Below are positions 1 to 9,550 of a DNA stretch of 64,000 bases, in pieces (positions within the stretch are counted from its first letter, which is position 1; the number at the start of each line of letters is the position of its first letter). Origin of the DNA: Zooshikella sp050749885. GTDB taxonomy: Bacteria > Pseudomonadota > Gammaproteobacteria > Pseudomonadales > Zooshikellaceae. The notes beneath the pieces were generated by a model, which saw nothing but the letters and a program-made list of their open reading frames with translations, had not been told where the DNA came from and made no database searches. The DNA lies in assembly GCF_050749885.1 (NCBI RefSeq), contig NZ_JBOIUB010000010.1:62001-126000 (forward strand), read 5' to 3'. Made by a program: the position numbers and the translations under genes.

Positions 1-708
1 TTCTTTTAATCCTTCGTTAAAAATCTTCAAAAAGGATTTATTTTGCTCTATTTCTTTTGAAAATATTAAGTGGTAATCCCAACGTTCATACGGCTTGGTA
101 AAGGAGATTTCATCTAGATATTCGGCAGGCAGCTGAGAATGGATGATATGTAACCCCACATCTTTATTTTCATCAAGTGCTTCAAATCGCTTGGCAATGA
201 GCATGCGGAATGTTGATATTTTATCTGTTCCAGTGATGTAGTTAATAAGTTTCGCTTGTTCTGCTTTGACAAGGAGTTTAGCTTTAGCAGATTCCATGGG
301 TATACCAATATGTAGTCCTTTTAATTGATAAAGCTTTTCAGGATCACCTTGCCAGGTGATGGGTGTTGTTTTTAGATGAAATAAAACCAGTTCACCGCTA
401 TAAACAATGTCTGAAAAGTAACAGTCGTTAAGCCGTTCTTTCGTTTTTCCCCATAAAGCTGAAGCATGCCACTTTCCTGTCTGAACATAAAGGTATGATC
501 GTTTCCAGGGGAAAAAGCCATATTTAATATCGATATTCTTAGCGGAAAAAATGGTTGTCAAAATATGAGGGACAACTCCATAATGGGGAAGATCTTTGCT
601 GATGAAAGGAAGCCATTCACCAATTGCAATACTGATTTCTTCTTTTGCTGCCACATTGAATGGCCAAAAAATTGAAAAAAATATGGCTAAAATAATATGA
701 ATCTTCAT
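1..708 (-). CDS. Periplasmic solute-binding protein, family-3-like (partial, runs off left edge)
   Basis: An open frame reads without a stop from an ATG at 708 to base 1, giving 236 residues with the C-terminus missing. The start has an AAGGG ribosome site 5-10 bases upstream. Residues 1-21 form a signal peptide (MKIHIILAIFF...NVAA), followed by a typical binding-protein opening (ISIAIGEWLPF) and the later phrases YGFFPWKRSY and ISFTKPYERW, which resemble SBP_bac_3-type proteins for amino acids or small polar ligands. It is probably periplasmic. No permease or ATPase lies in view, so it may be one of the orphan binding-protein-like proteins common in marine gammaproteobacteria. The ligand cannot be inferred. 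Confidence 0.75.
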   Translation of the reverse strand, partial: MKIHIILAIFFSIFWPFNVAAKEEISIAIGEWLPFISKDLPHYGVVPHILTTIFSAKNIDIKYGFFPWKRSYLYVQTGKWHASALWGKTKERLNDCYFSDIVYSGELVLFHLKTTPITWQGDPEKLYQLKGLHIGIPMESAKAKLLVKAEQAKLINYITGTDKISTFRMLIAKRFEALDENKDVGLHIIHSQLPAEYLDEISFTKPYERWDYHLIFSKEIEQNKSFLKIFNEGLKE

Positions 709-1085
709 TTATACCCTTTACGAGTCACTTAGGGTCTGTTATCGACGCTTTACACTCCAGTTTGTATGCTGCCATCACTAGCCTGAATATATCTGGCTAG
801 TTTCACTAAAAATCCTTCGTTAAGGATATATTTAATTGTGCTATTACACATAAAATACAGTGTAGGAAATTGACATAATGGAGAGGATTTAGGCATACCA
901 TCAAATGATAGTTTTTAGTCAGCATTGTTTTAATGATATGAAGTGCGCTATGGATAGCTTAGTATGAGTTTGCTGAAAATGGCAAATAGTCGCTTATTGT
1001 AATGTGGTTATATGTATGCGGATGACTGGACACATGCGCTATGTGTAGTATTATCGTGAAAAAACAGTGGTTAAAGGATTAGCAA
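709..1085. other. Intergenic, divergent promoter region
   Basis: AT-rich non-coding gap between the leftward binding-protein gene and the rightward I9-like gene. It must hold both promoters. I see no convincing operator or RNA structure. Confidence 0.5.
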
Positions 1086-1439
1086 ATGATCAAGAAATCA
1101 ATTCTAATATGCTTGCTGGTATTGGGGTACTCCATGGCTGGTGTAACAGCGGCAGACTGCACAACACCTACTTCAGGTGGCGTTCGCCTTATCGTCGTTT
1201 TTAATGACCAAGTCCATCCTGGTAAGAAACCATTGGAGGATGCATATACTGAAGAGTTAAGTAAGGTGAGTATTCTGAATCCATTTTATGTTATTCGACG
1301 TTTTCAAGAGAAAGGACTTATTATCTGTACAGAACCTACAGATGAAGCACATTTAAAGCAAATGGTGCAAGGGGTTGAGCAATTAGCTGTTATTGATTAT
1401 GTAGAAGTGGACCAACGGATGCAGCCTAGAAAGCCATAA
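1086..1439 (+). CDS. Small secreted protein resembling a peptidase inhibitor I9 / subtilisin propeptide domain
   Basis: 117 residues. A signal peptide covers about residues 1-22 (hydrophobic ICLLVLGYSMAGVTA, cut before ADC). The mature part has the outline of an I9/S8 propeptide: a first strand with LIVVFND, a middle FYVIRRFQEKGLIIC and the closing VIDYVEVDQRMQP, which matches the usual V-x-YVE-x-D ending of subtilase propeptides. Free-standing I9 domains act as chaperones or tight inhibitors of subtilisin-like proteases; that role here is inferred. No subtilase gene is in the window. Two cysteines (in ADCTT and LIICTE) could form a disulphide in the periplasm. Confidence 0.6.
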   Translation: MIKKSILICLLVLGYSMAGVTAADCTTPTSGGVRLIVVFNDQVHPGKKPLEDAYTEELSKVSILNPFYVIRRFQEKGLIICTEPTDEAHLKQMVQGVEQLAVIDYVEVDQRMQPRKP

Positions 1440-1463
1440 GGCACTTTGTAGTTATTTTAATAC

Positions 1464-1486
1464 ATAGCCTGCATGTGCAGGCCTAT
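1464..1486. terminator. Hairpin between convergent genes
   Basis: ATAGCCTGC and GCAGGCCTAT pair with one bulged base and a short loop. It lies between the I9-like gene (ends 1439) and the leftward kinase gene (ends 1560), so it may terminate either. No clear T-run. Confidence 0.45.
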
Positions 1487-1559
1487 GGTCTGGCTGAAGC
1501 TGGGTATTAAATGATGTATTAATAAAAGAGTGCAGTGCTATAAGTAATAGGTGAGGCAC

Positions 1560-3131
1560 TTACTGCGCAATAGGAATGGTAAAGTAAAAAATAGTGCCTC
1601 CCTCTGGATTATTCTCAAATCCTAACTTTCCACCATGAGAAGACATAATGGATTCACACACGGATAAGCCAATGCCCATACCAGTAGACTTGGTGGTAAA
1701 GAAGGGCGTAAACAGGTTTTCGGCTACTTCTGGTGATAATCCATGGCCTCGATCAATCACCATCACTTTGACAAACTGTTCATTGATTTTATTGGTTGAA
1801 ATATGAACGCCTTCTTCTTGGGTTTCTAATCCTTTCATAGCTTCCATAGCATTACGCAACAAGTTAAGTGCAACTTGTTGAATTTGTACTGGATCAGCGG
1901 CTATGGGTGGAATATCTTCCCCTGGGTGAAAGTGTATTTGGATGGTGTTATGACGTGCATCCACTTCCGCCAGTTTTACAACATCACTAATCAACTTGTT
2001 GCAATCAACCTGTTCAATACAATGTTCAGGCTTTTTAACGAAGCTTCGGATACGTGCAATAATTTCACCCGCACGACGCGCTTGAGTTGCGATTTTTTCC
2101 AGTGCATCAGTGAGAACGTCTGAATCAACATTATCTCGCTTTAAAATACGAGTACAAACTTGTGAGTAATTTGATATGGCAGTGAGTGGCTGGTTGACTT
2201 CATGGGCAAACCCGGCGGCCATCTCCCCCATGGTACTCAAACGAGAGACATGAGTTAACCGATCCTGTTGTTCTTGCAGTTCTGATAATGCTTGCTGAAG
2301 TGCTTGCTCACTGCGTTTACGTTCAGTGATATCTTTAAATACAATGACAGCACCTGTTGTGTGACCACTTTCTATAATCGGTGTGCAGGAATAGTCAACA
2401 GCAAAACAATGTCCTTGTTGGTGCCAAAAAATACTATCCTCCACCTGTTGTGGTTGTCCATGATGTAGCACATACCACAGTGGTGTTTCATCAAAATCAC
2501 AAGGTGTCATATCTGCATAACTATGCAGCAAAAGTGGGTGAAAGTTTTGGCCGATCAATTGTTCTTCATGCCAACCCGTCAATTGAGTCGCGGCATGGTT
2601 GACAAAGGTAATATGCGCTTGCTGATCAACACCAATGACGCCTTCTGTCATAGAGGCTAGAATGCGTTCATTATCTGCCTCAAGCTGTCTATTACGTTTA
2701 GCGAGTGCTTGTTCAAGTTGGTGGATTTTCAGTTGGCTTTCAACGCGTGCAATGACTTCTTCTGATTGAAAGGGCTTGGAAATAAAGTCCGTGGCACCTA
2801 ACTTGAGTCCCTTAACTTTGTCTTTGGTTTCATCCAGGGATGAAAGGAAAATAATAGCAATATCCTGAGTCAAAGGGTCCGCTTTGAGTATTTGGCAGAC
2901 CTCATAACCATCTATCCCTGGCATGATAATATCCAGTAATATTAAGGCTGGTTTTTCTTGTTGAGCAATTTTAAGCGCACTTTCACCATTTTTCGCGATG
3001 AGCAGCTTATAACCACGGCCATTTAACGTTTGTAATAGCACATGCAGGTTGGCGGGATTGTCGTCAACCAGCAAAATTCGGTCATTCTCGGCATTCTTGT
3101 TATTTGCTTGGCTTTGCTCAACAGAGTTCAT
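1560..3131 (-). CDS. Response regulator-PAS-histidine kinase hybrid
   Basis: 523 residues, cytoplasmic, no membrane segments. Residues 18-135 are a receiver domain with acidic pocket LLVDD and phospho-acceptor D67 in LLDIIMPG. A coiled linker leads to a PAS domain (about 155-275; EGVIGVDQQAHITFVN). The kinase core follows: a HisKA H-box with the phospho-histidine in FAHEVNQPL (about residue 310), then a HATPase_c domain with VDRGHGLSPE and GMGIGLSVCES. The N-terminal receiver suggests it is controlled by another kinase and signals to an unlinked partner. It is the last of three same-strand signalling genes, 452 bp from its neighbour, so co-transcription is uncertain. The signal is unknown. 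Confidence 0.9.
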   Translation of the reverse strand: MNSVEQSQANNKNAENDRILLVDDNPANLHVLLQTLNGRGYKLLIAKNGESALKIAQQEKPALILLDIIMPGIDGYEVCQILKADPLTQDIAIIFLSSLDETKDKVKGLKLGATDFISKPFQSEEVIARVESQLKIHQLEQALAKRNRQLEADNERILASMTEGVIGVDQQAHITFVNHAATQLTGWHEEQLIGQNFHPLLLHSYADMTPCDFDETPLWYVLHHGQPQQVEDSIFWHQQGHCFAVDYSCTPIIESGHTTGAVIVFKDITERKRSEQALQQALSELQEQQDRLTHVSRLSTMGEMAAGFAHEVNQPLTAISNYSQVCTRILKRDNVDSDVLTDALEKIATQARRAGEIIARIRSFVKKPEHCIEQVDCNKLISDVVKLAEVDARHNTIQIHFHPGEDIPPIAADPVQIQQVALNLLRNAMEAMKGLETQEEGVHISTNKINEQFVKVMVIDRGHGLSPEVAENLFTPFFTTKSTGMGIGLSVCESIMSSHGGKLGFENNPEGGTIFYFTIPIAQ

Positions 3132-3583
3132 GGATACTGCCGTTCCTGTGTACGTTTAAACCTGAATTTGTACTGTGTGTTTAATGGATCTTTCATAAGC
3201 TGAACATGTATACCTAGGGTTCAGTACGCTAACTTTCAATTTGTTATTTGTGTTTGGTTTGGCTCCATCTGCGTTTCATTTATCGATGTTTCAACTTGAG
3301 ACTTGTTTCAAAGAAAACAGTGTGCTGAATACTTTATAGCCAATATGCCATCCTTAAAACCAAATACGATGGCGTTTAGTGTTTGTAGCTTAACGAATAA
3401 TACTTAGAAGAAGAGGGGATTGTATTCGCTGAGCTATCATTTAAACGTGGTTATTATGATTGATTTTGCAGAAAATAACATTTTTCGTGTCATCCCTTAA
3501 GAGGTGAATGTAAAAAAATACGCATTCATGGCACTTGTAATTGTAGGTAAGCGCTGATGTGGTCTGGTTTTTTGTGGAAAAAG
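3132..3583. other. Intergenic region, no gene seen
   Basis: 452 AT-rich bases between two leftward signalling genes. It probably carries the promoter of the REC-PAS-kinase gene. No recognisable repeat or small gene. Confidence 0.4.
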
Positions 3584-5329
3584 CTAGGCGTCAACAGGAA
3601 ATGTTAGCTCAAACCGAGTAGGTTTCGCGCGGTTGATGACAAGGTTGCCATTGAGCTGCTCGCTTAAGTGCTGGATGAGCAGAAGGCCCAATGATGAGGA
3701 GGCTTCAATATCAAAACTTTCAGGAATACCAATACCATCATCAGTGACAGATAGTTGGTATTGGCCATTCCCCATATCTTTAAAGCAAATTTGAATGGTA
3801 CCTTCGAGATTGTCTGGAAATGCATGTTTAATAGCATTTGAACAGAGTTCGTTAATGATCAGTCCCAATGGAATACTGATATCAATAGGAAGCTGGGCTT
3901 TGACAATGTTCATTTCGACATTAATTTGGGTCGCATCGAGAGTGTAAGAGTAGCAAAGGTTATCAACCAAGCTTGGAATGACATCATAGATATCAACGCT
4001 GGAGAAATCTCGGGACTCATAAAGTGTTTGATGAATAAGTGCCATCGAGCGAACACGGTTTTGGCTTTCTGTCAGTATTTCCAGTGCTTTCCCATCAAAA
4101 ACCTGATCTGACTGCATGCCCAATAAACTATCGATAATTTGTAAATTATTTTTCACTCGATGGTGTACTTCGGCCAAGAGTACGTCTTTTTCATGCAACG
4201 CACTTCGTAGTTGGCCTTCTTGCGCTTTACGCTCGGTAATATCCACAATGGAAGCAAGTATACTCATACCTGATTTCATTTTTATAGGCGTAAGCCCAAT
4301 TTCTACAGGAAATTCAGTTCCATTTTTGTGTAACCCATAGAGATCTCTGCCATGTCCCATAGCACGAGCTTTCGGTGAATATAAGTAATTCATACGAAGT
4401 TCAGGATGGAGCTTTCTAAAGCGGCTTGGTACCAAAATTTCAATCGGCTGCCCAATAAGCTCAGACCGAGCGTAGCCAAATAATGTCTCTGCAGTTGTGT
4501 TTACCATAATAATGGCGCCATCACGGTTAACCATCACCATGCCGTTGGGTGAGGCTTCAACGGCTAGAGAGACCATTTCTTCAGCGTGGTGGCGTTCGGT
4601 AATATTGATGACAGAGGCCAGTACTAGCAGACCATGAGAGGTTTCTATAGGGTTTAAACCAATTTCTACAGGGAACTCATGGCCTGCCTTATGCAGTCCA
4701 AAAAGTTCTCTACCTTGCCCCATGGGTCTGGTTTTAGGGTGTTTCAGATATTCTTCACGTAATACCGGGTGGCGCGCACGAAAGCGTTGTGGGATAAGCT
4801 TATCAAGCTCATGTCCCATAAGTTCATCTCGTGAATAGCCAAACATGGATTCAGTCGCAGAGTTGACCAGTACAATGATACCTTTGGCGTCAGCCATGAT
4901 CATACCGTTGGGGGAGGCTTCAACCGCTAAGTGCATCATTTCTTCAGCATGTTTTTGTTTTCGGATATCAACAATGGCGGCTAAAACATAAATGTCTTCA
5001 TCGGCTTGTATTGGGTTTAAGCCTATTTCGATGGGAATTTCTTTACCACTTTTATGTAAGCCAAATAAGTTCAGGCCTAATCCCATTGGTCGTGCTTTGG
5101 GATCATTGAAATAGGTTTGTAAAAGTTGAGGGTGGTTCTCTCTATGGCGCTCTGGTATTAAAATATCAATCGGTTGATCAATGAGTTCTTCTCGTTGGTA
5201 ACCAAATAAGGCTTCAGTTGTTTTATTTACCAGTAAAATATGGCCCTGTTTATTGGTAAGTATCATACCGTTTGGCGATGCTTCGACCGCAAGGTGCACC
5301 ATATCTTTGGTTTTTATCGAACTTTCCAT
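3584..5329 (-). CDS. Triple-PAS histidine kinase, HisKA_2/HWE type
   Basis: 581 residues. Three tandem PAS domains fill about residues 7-378, each opening with an almost identical AVEASPNGM phrase and containing FGY, RxRHP and GLNPI-type motifs; the repeat period is about 124 residues. The kinase part has the HisKA_2 signature EVHHRVKNNLQ (about residue 388) rather than a classical H-box, then a HATPase domain with INELCSNAIKHAF and SVTDDGIGIP. There are no membrane segments, so it senses inside the cell; PAS domains of this kind bind heme, flavin or small ligands, but nothing here tells which. HisKA_2 kinases often signal to PhyR-type or single-domain regulators. It lies 166 bp after the GGDEF-EAL gene on the same strand. 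Confidence 0.88.
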   Translation of the reverse strand: MESSIKTKDMVHLAVEASPNGMILTNKQGHILLVNKTTEALFGYQREELIDQPIDILIPERHRENHPQLLQTYFNDPKARPMGLGLNLFGLHKSGKEIPIEIGLNPIQADEDIYVLAAIVDIRKQKHAEEMMHLAVEASPNGMIMADAKGIIVLVNSATESMFGYSRDELMGHELDKLIPQRFRARHPVLREEYLKHPKTRPMGQGRELFGLHKAGHEFPVEIGLNPIETSHGLLVLASVINITERHHAEEMVSLAVEASPNGMVMVNRDGAIIMVNTTAETLFGYARSELIGQPIEILVPSRFRKLHPELRMNYLYSPKARAMGHGRDLYGLHKNGTEFPVEIGLTPIKMKSGMSILASIVDITERKAQEGQLRSALHEKDVLLAEVHHRVKNNLQIIDSLLGMQSDQVFDGKALEILTESQNRVRSMALIHQTLYESRDFSSVDIYDVIPSLVDNLCYSYTLDATQINVEMNIVKAQLPIDISIPLGLIINELCSNAIKHAFPDNLEGTIQICFKDMGNGQYQLSVTDDGIGIPESFDIEASSSLGLLLIQHLSEQLNGNLVINRAKPTRFELTFPVDA

Positions 5330-5495
5330 ATTCTACCAACGAAGGAGAGAATGAATGACGATTAACAACTATTGTGTAGTGTAAGTATGTAACAACTATA
5401 GTATACGTATGACAATTTAATGCATTTAATCAATTAATAGTACCATTATCGATGAAATAGGGTAGGTTTTTTTAGGAGAGTTAAAATAATGTAAA

Positions 5496-7937
5496 TTATT
5501 TCAGTGGCTCAAATTTATTATTTTTAACGGCTGAAAGTAAGTATTCCTCAGTATCTTGTGCATTCATGGGAATACAAAAATAATATCCTTGTAATTCATC
5601 ACAATGAATATTCTTCAAGTAATTATATTGTTCTAATGTTTCAACGCCCTCAGCGATCACCCTTAAATGTAGTTGGTGACCTAGCGCAATGATCGCAGAA
5701 ACAATAGCACAATCATCATCTTGCTTAGGAATATCTTTAACAAATATTTGGTCTATTTTTAAACGTTGTATGGGTAATTGTTTCAGTGATCCCATGCAAG
5801 AGTAGCCTGTACCAAAGTCATCTATTGAAATAGTAATGCCTAACCCATTTATTTTCCTTAATGTGAGCAGGCACATATCATCGTCCTGTAAACAGGATTC
5901 TGTTACCTCCAACTCAAGGCAGTCTGGAGGCAGACGATATTTTTTTAGGAGTTCACTAATAAACTGAGGAAGTTTTCCATCAGTGAGTTGACGAATTGAG
6001 ATATTGACGGCTACACGCAGCAATGGTATCCCTTGATCAAGCCATGCTCTTATTTGCCGGCATGTTTCTGTTAAGACCCAGTTGCCCACACTGATAATTA
6101 AGTGGCTTGATTCAGCAATAGGAATGATTTCAGAGGCGGGCATTAAACCGTGTTTTTCGGTTTCCCAGCGGATGAGCGACTCCAAACCAATGAGTTTCCC
6201 GGTGTTGGTATCAACTTGAGGTTGAAAAAAGAGTTTAAATTCATTTTTTTGTACAGCCTTTCTTAATTCATTTTCTCGGGTTAAGTAATGAACGGCATAT
6301 TCGGTCATCTCTGGTGAGTAAAAGGAATAATTATTACGACCTTTTTCTTTTGCGGCATACATGGCGGTATCAGCCATTTGAATCAGTGAATCTTGTTTAT
6401 TCGAATCTTTGGGGTAAAGGCTTATACCAATACTACAACTTGGGATTATTTCAGTATTACTTAATAACATGGGTTCTGTGAGTGTTTTCAGAATTTTTTT
6501 GGATAGAATGGCGGCATCTTCATCTTTAGGTAAATTAGACATAATAACAATAAATTCATCACCACCGAGTCGACCGACTATATCTGAATCACGTAAGACC
6601 GATTTTAAACGTTTAGCCACAGCGCGTAACATCTTATCACCTACTTGATGGCCCAGAGTGTCGTTGATTCTTTTGAAGTGGTCTAAGTCAATAAAAAGAA
6701 GTGCCAGTTTTTGCTTATAGCGTTTACTCCGCTTAAGCTCCTGCTCAAGTCGATTCATGAGTAAGGTACGATTGGGTAAATCTGTTAAGCCATCAAAGTA
6801 AGCAATGTAAGAGAGTTTTTCTTGGGCCTCACGCATCGCAGAAATATCAGAAATAACCACAATGAACTTCGAAATCGAGCCATTAGCATTAGTTACGGTG
6901 GAAATATTAACCCACATATAAACCAGCTGTTCATTATGTCTAAATGTTGTAATCTCTCCCTGCCAATATCGCTCTTGAGAAACGTGTTGCCAAATCGTTT
7001 GGTAACGTGTATTGCCAAGATTGATTTTTGACAGTATAGGCAGCTCTTTATCTAATAAGTCTTCTTGATCAAAACCGGTAATAACGGTGAATGCATTATT
7101 GATACTATCTACTTTTTTTGAGGTATTTAGGATAGCTATCCCTTCTGCCGTACTTTGAAATACGATCGCGGCACTACTCAGTTGCTCTTCGGTTTCTTTT
7201 AATTGTGTAATATCCTGTATAACACCAACCACTTGAACCTCATCTGTATTTTCAATACAAAATGATTTTCCATAAAGCTTGAACCACCTCAAGTGGGATA
7301 AAGTATCGACGACACGGAACTCAAACTCCATACGTTGTTCATGCTGCTGTCGTAGTAGATTAATACTCTTGAGGACTTTACTTTTATCTTCTCTATGGAT
7401 TTTTTCCAGTAACTCATTCCAGCTTTCAACTGGAGATAAGACGCCTTGAGTATTTTTGGTAAAATAAACTTCACAAATATTGGGGTTGGTTTCCCATGTG
7501 GCCAAGTTGGCTGCTTCTAAAGCGAGTCTTAGGTGTGTTTCACTTTTTCTCAATGAATGATCTGATTTAAACCGTTCGATTGCTACTTGAATCGCTACAT
7601 GTAACTCTCTTTCTGAAAAAGGTTTAAGAAGATAACCATAGGGTTTTGTTTCACTGGCACGGGCTATGGTTTTTTCTTCTGAATAAGCGGTTAGATAAAT
7701 GACAGGAATGTGATAGCGTTTTTGCAAAACACTAGCGAGTTCAATTCCATCAGTATCTCCCTGAATATGAATATCCATTAAGACCAGATCAGGCAGCGTT
7801 TTAATGATAAGTCGCTCGGCATGTACAGCACTTGAAGCCATGCCTGTCACATTGTACCCGAGACGTATCAAGCGCCTTTTTATATCCAGGGCAACTACTT
7901 TTTCATCCTCAACGACAAGAATGTTTGACGTATTCAT
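5496..7937 (-). CDS. REC-PAS-PAS-GGDEF-EAL cyclic-di-GMP enzyme
   Basis: 813 residues. Receiver domain at 1-120 (VVEDE pocket, phospho-acceptor D55 in LVLMDIHIQG). Two PAS domains follow (about 130-250 and 255-375). The GGDEF domain (about 385-545) has an intact catalytic GRLGGDEF loop, so diguanylate cyclase activity is plausible. The EAL domain (about 560-800) reads ESL instead of EAL in GLESLIRWE but keeps EVTES and SIDDFGTGYS, so phosphodiesterase activity is also plausible. It would set c-di-GMP levels, controlling attachment or motility, under phosphorylation by an unlinked kinase or the neighbouring kinases. The start is preceded by a GAGGG ribosome site. Confidence 0.92.
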   Translation of the reverse strand: MNTSNILVVEDEKVVALDIKRRLIRLGYNVTGMASSAVHAERLIIKTLPDLVLMDIHIQGDTDGIELASVLQKRYHIPVIYLTAYSEEKTIARASETKPYGYLLKPFSERELHVAIQVAIERFKSDHSLRKSETHLRLALEAANLATWETNPNICEVYFTKNTQGVLSPVESWNELLEKIHREDKSKVLKSINLLRQQHEQRMEFEFRVVDTLSHLRWFKLYGKSFCIENTDEVQVVGVIQDITQLKETEEQLSSAAIVFQSTAEGIAILNTSKKVDSINNAFTVITGFDQEDLLDKELPILSKINLGNTRYQTIWQHVSQERYWQGEITTFRHNEQLVYMWVNISTVTNANGSISKFIVVISDISAMREAQEKLSYIAYFDGLTDLPNRTLLMNRLEQELKRSKRYKQKLALLFIDLDHFKRINDTLGHQVGDKMLRAVAKRLKSVLRDSDIVGRLGGDEFIVIMSNLPKDEDAAILSKKILKTLTEPMLLSNTEIIPSCSIGISLYPKDSNKQDSLIQMADTAMYAAKEKGRNNYSFYSPEMTEYAVHYLTRENELRKAVQKNEFKLFFQPQVDTNTGKLIGLESLIRWETEKHGLMPASEIIPIAESSHLIISVGNWVLTETCRQIRAWLDQGIPLLRVAVNISIRQLTDGKLPQFISELLKKYRLPPDCLELEVTESCLQDDDMCLLTLRKINGLGITISIDDFGTGYSCMGSLKQLPIQRLKIDQIFVKDIPKQDDDCAIVSAIIALGHQLHLRVIAEGVETLEQYNYLKNIHCDELQGYYFCIPMNAQDTEEYLLSAVKNNKFEPLK

Positions 7938-8594
7938 AAAGACGCAGCCCTCGTCCTACTGATTTTGAAAATAAGCATAATCAGCTGCCTAATTTTCATT
8001 ATACAAGTGGTTTAAACAATAACGTCCTTGTCGCTAGAGCATGTTATTTTATTAGTCATTGCTGACTGTAGTATTAACTCATATATGAATTATAGTTCAT
8101 ACCATAATAGAACAATGAAGTGTCTTCGTTATGTGCCATTATATTGTTTCTATATTTGGTTATATTTTGCAGGAGTACGATAAAAGTGATTTGTGAAGGC
8201 GGGATGACGTTTTTAAGAATAGCGTTCTTAATATAATATTTTATTGCAAATTGATTACGCGTATAAGTGCGGACATAAAAGTAAAATGAACAGCCTATGA
8301 TTAAAACGAGTCTGGAAAGGATTTATACGAGGTCTAGTTGACCATGAATGTTCTTAGTGTTTAATCAAAAGTGTTAGTGTGCTTATATTCTTCTCACTAT
8401 TTTCTTTGATAAGTTAGCTAAGGTTTTACGTTGAAGCTCTTCACCCCAACCACTTATTAATATAAGCTCCTGAGCTTTATTGCTTGATCGTTGTACATAA
8501 CAACTGAGATGGTGGGTATATGAAGACTTTCTGATGGGAGAGCGTTCATTGACTGTCAGAGGGTAACATGTATAGGAGTTAGTAGAAAAACAGC
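7938..8594. other. Intergenic region, divergent promoters
   Basis: 657 AT-rich bases between the leftward c-di-GMP gene and the rightward RmlD-like gene. An AGGAG at 8574-8578 is too far from the ATG at 8595 for an ideal ribosome site. I see no gene, repeat or known RNA. Confidence 0.4.
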
Positions 8595-9476
8595 ATGAAA
8601 GTTCTGGCAATTGGTGGTTCAGGCCAAACTGGACATCGCTTGTGTGAAATATTACGCCAAAAAGATATTGAGTTTTTGGCACCTTCCAGAAGTGAACTGG
8701 ATATTGCTAATGCACAAGCACTTCATGATATTTTGAATGAGTTTCAACCCTCCATGGTTGTTAACTGTGCAGGTTACAGAAGCCTAAGTCGTGCGGAGCA
8801 AGAGCCTTCCCGCTGTTTTGCAATTAACCGGGATGCTGTTGCAGCCCTGGCAGACTTGTGTCATGCAATGGGTATGATACTTATACACTTATCATCGTAT
8901 CTGGTGTTTGATGGTTGTAAATCTGACCCTTATACCGAGGAAGATGAGCCAAACCCTCAAGGTGTATTGGCATGTAGTATCTGGCAGGGAGAACAACAGA
9001 TCCGTGACCGTTGTCCTCGACATATTATTCTACGTGTGGGCTGGGTTATTAGTGCTCGGCGAGAGAATATGGTCAATCGTACATTAACGGCGTTGCGGTT
9101 ACACAAACCAATAACGGTTGCCAGTGATAAGCTAGGGAATCCGACCCCTGCTGAAAATGTTGCCAAAGTGTTTATGACAATCCTATATCAATTGGACTGT
9201 GATGCGCAGGTGTTTGGTACCTATCATTATGCGGGTGTAGAAGCCGTATCAGAGAGTAAGTTTAATGAGGTGATTTATAACGAAGCGTCTCAGTTTGAAG
9301 ATTTACCGATTAACTGTATTAATGTGGTTGAGACGGAGCAATTAGAGCGACTCCGTGCTCGTCGTAATGACCGACTAGCCAATCGAAAAATTCTGCGCAC
9401 CTTTGGTATTCATGCTAAACCGTGGCGAACTGGATTGGTTAGAATAATGAAAAAACTGTATGAGCAAAATAATTGA
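8595..9476 (+). CDS. RmlD-like NAD(P)-binding SDR protein with altered active site
   Basis: 293 residues. The N-terminal Rossmann motif GGSGQTG (residues 7-13), ELDIANAQAL, VVNCAGYRS and LSSYLVFDG place it in the extended SDR family closest to RmlD (dTDP-4-dehydrorhamnose reductase). The segment that normally carries the catalytic Tyr-x-x-x-Lys before a GE reads LACSIWQGE (about residues 125-133), with neither Tyr nor Lys at the expected places. It may therefore be a binding or regulatory relative, like the RmlD-type MAT2B subunit, or use other residues. No other rhamnose or nucleotide-sugar genes are nearby. It is monocistronic and converges with ompW. Confidence 0.7.
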   Translation: MKVLAIGGSGQTGHRLCEILRQKDIEFLAPSRSELDIANAQALHDILNEFQPSMVVNCAGYRSLSRAEQEPSRCFAINRDAVAALADLCHAMGMILIHLSSYLVFDGCKSDPYTEEDEPNPQGVLACSIWQGEQQIRDRCPRHIILRVGWVISARRENMVNRTLTALRLHKPITVASDKLGNPTPAENVAKVFMTILYQLDCDAQVFGTYHYAGVEAVSESKFNEVIYNEASQFEDLPINCINVVETEQLERLRARRNDRLANRKILRTFGIHAKPWRTGLVRIMKKLYEQNN

Positions 9477-9484
9477 GGCCTAGC

Positions 9485-9528
9485 TTGTTAGTTTGTCTGT
9501 CGTGTCAATATGGCAGACAAACCAACAA
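9485..9528. terminator. Bidirectional terminator hairpin
   Basis: Inverted repeat GTTTGTCTG (9491-9499) with CAGACAAAC (9514-9522), extended outward by TTGTT/AACAA. It sits in the 74-bp gap between two convergent genes. Confidence 0.7.
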
Positions 9529-9550
9529 TGATTAGCAGAATAGAAGAAGG

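Noticed and set aside
8383..8682. Minus-strand open frame overlapping the RmlD-like start
   Set aside because: It overlaps a well-supported gene on the opposite strand and shows no protein features.
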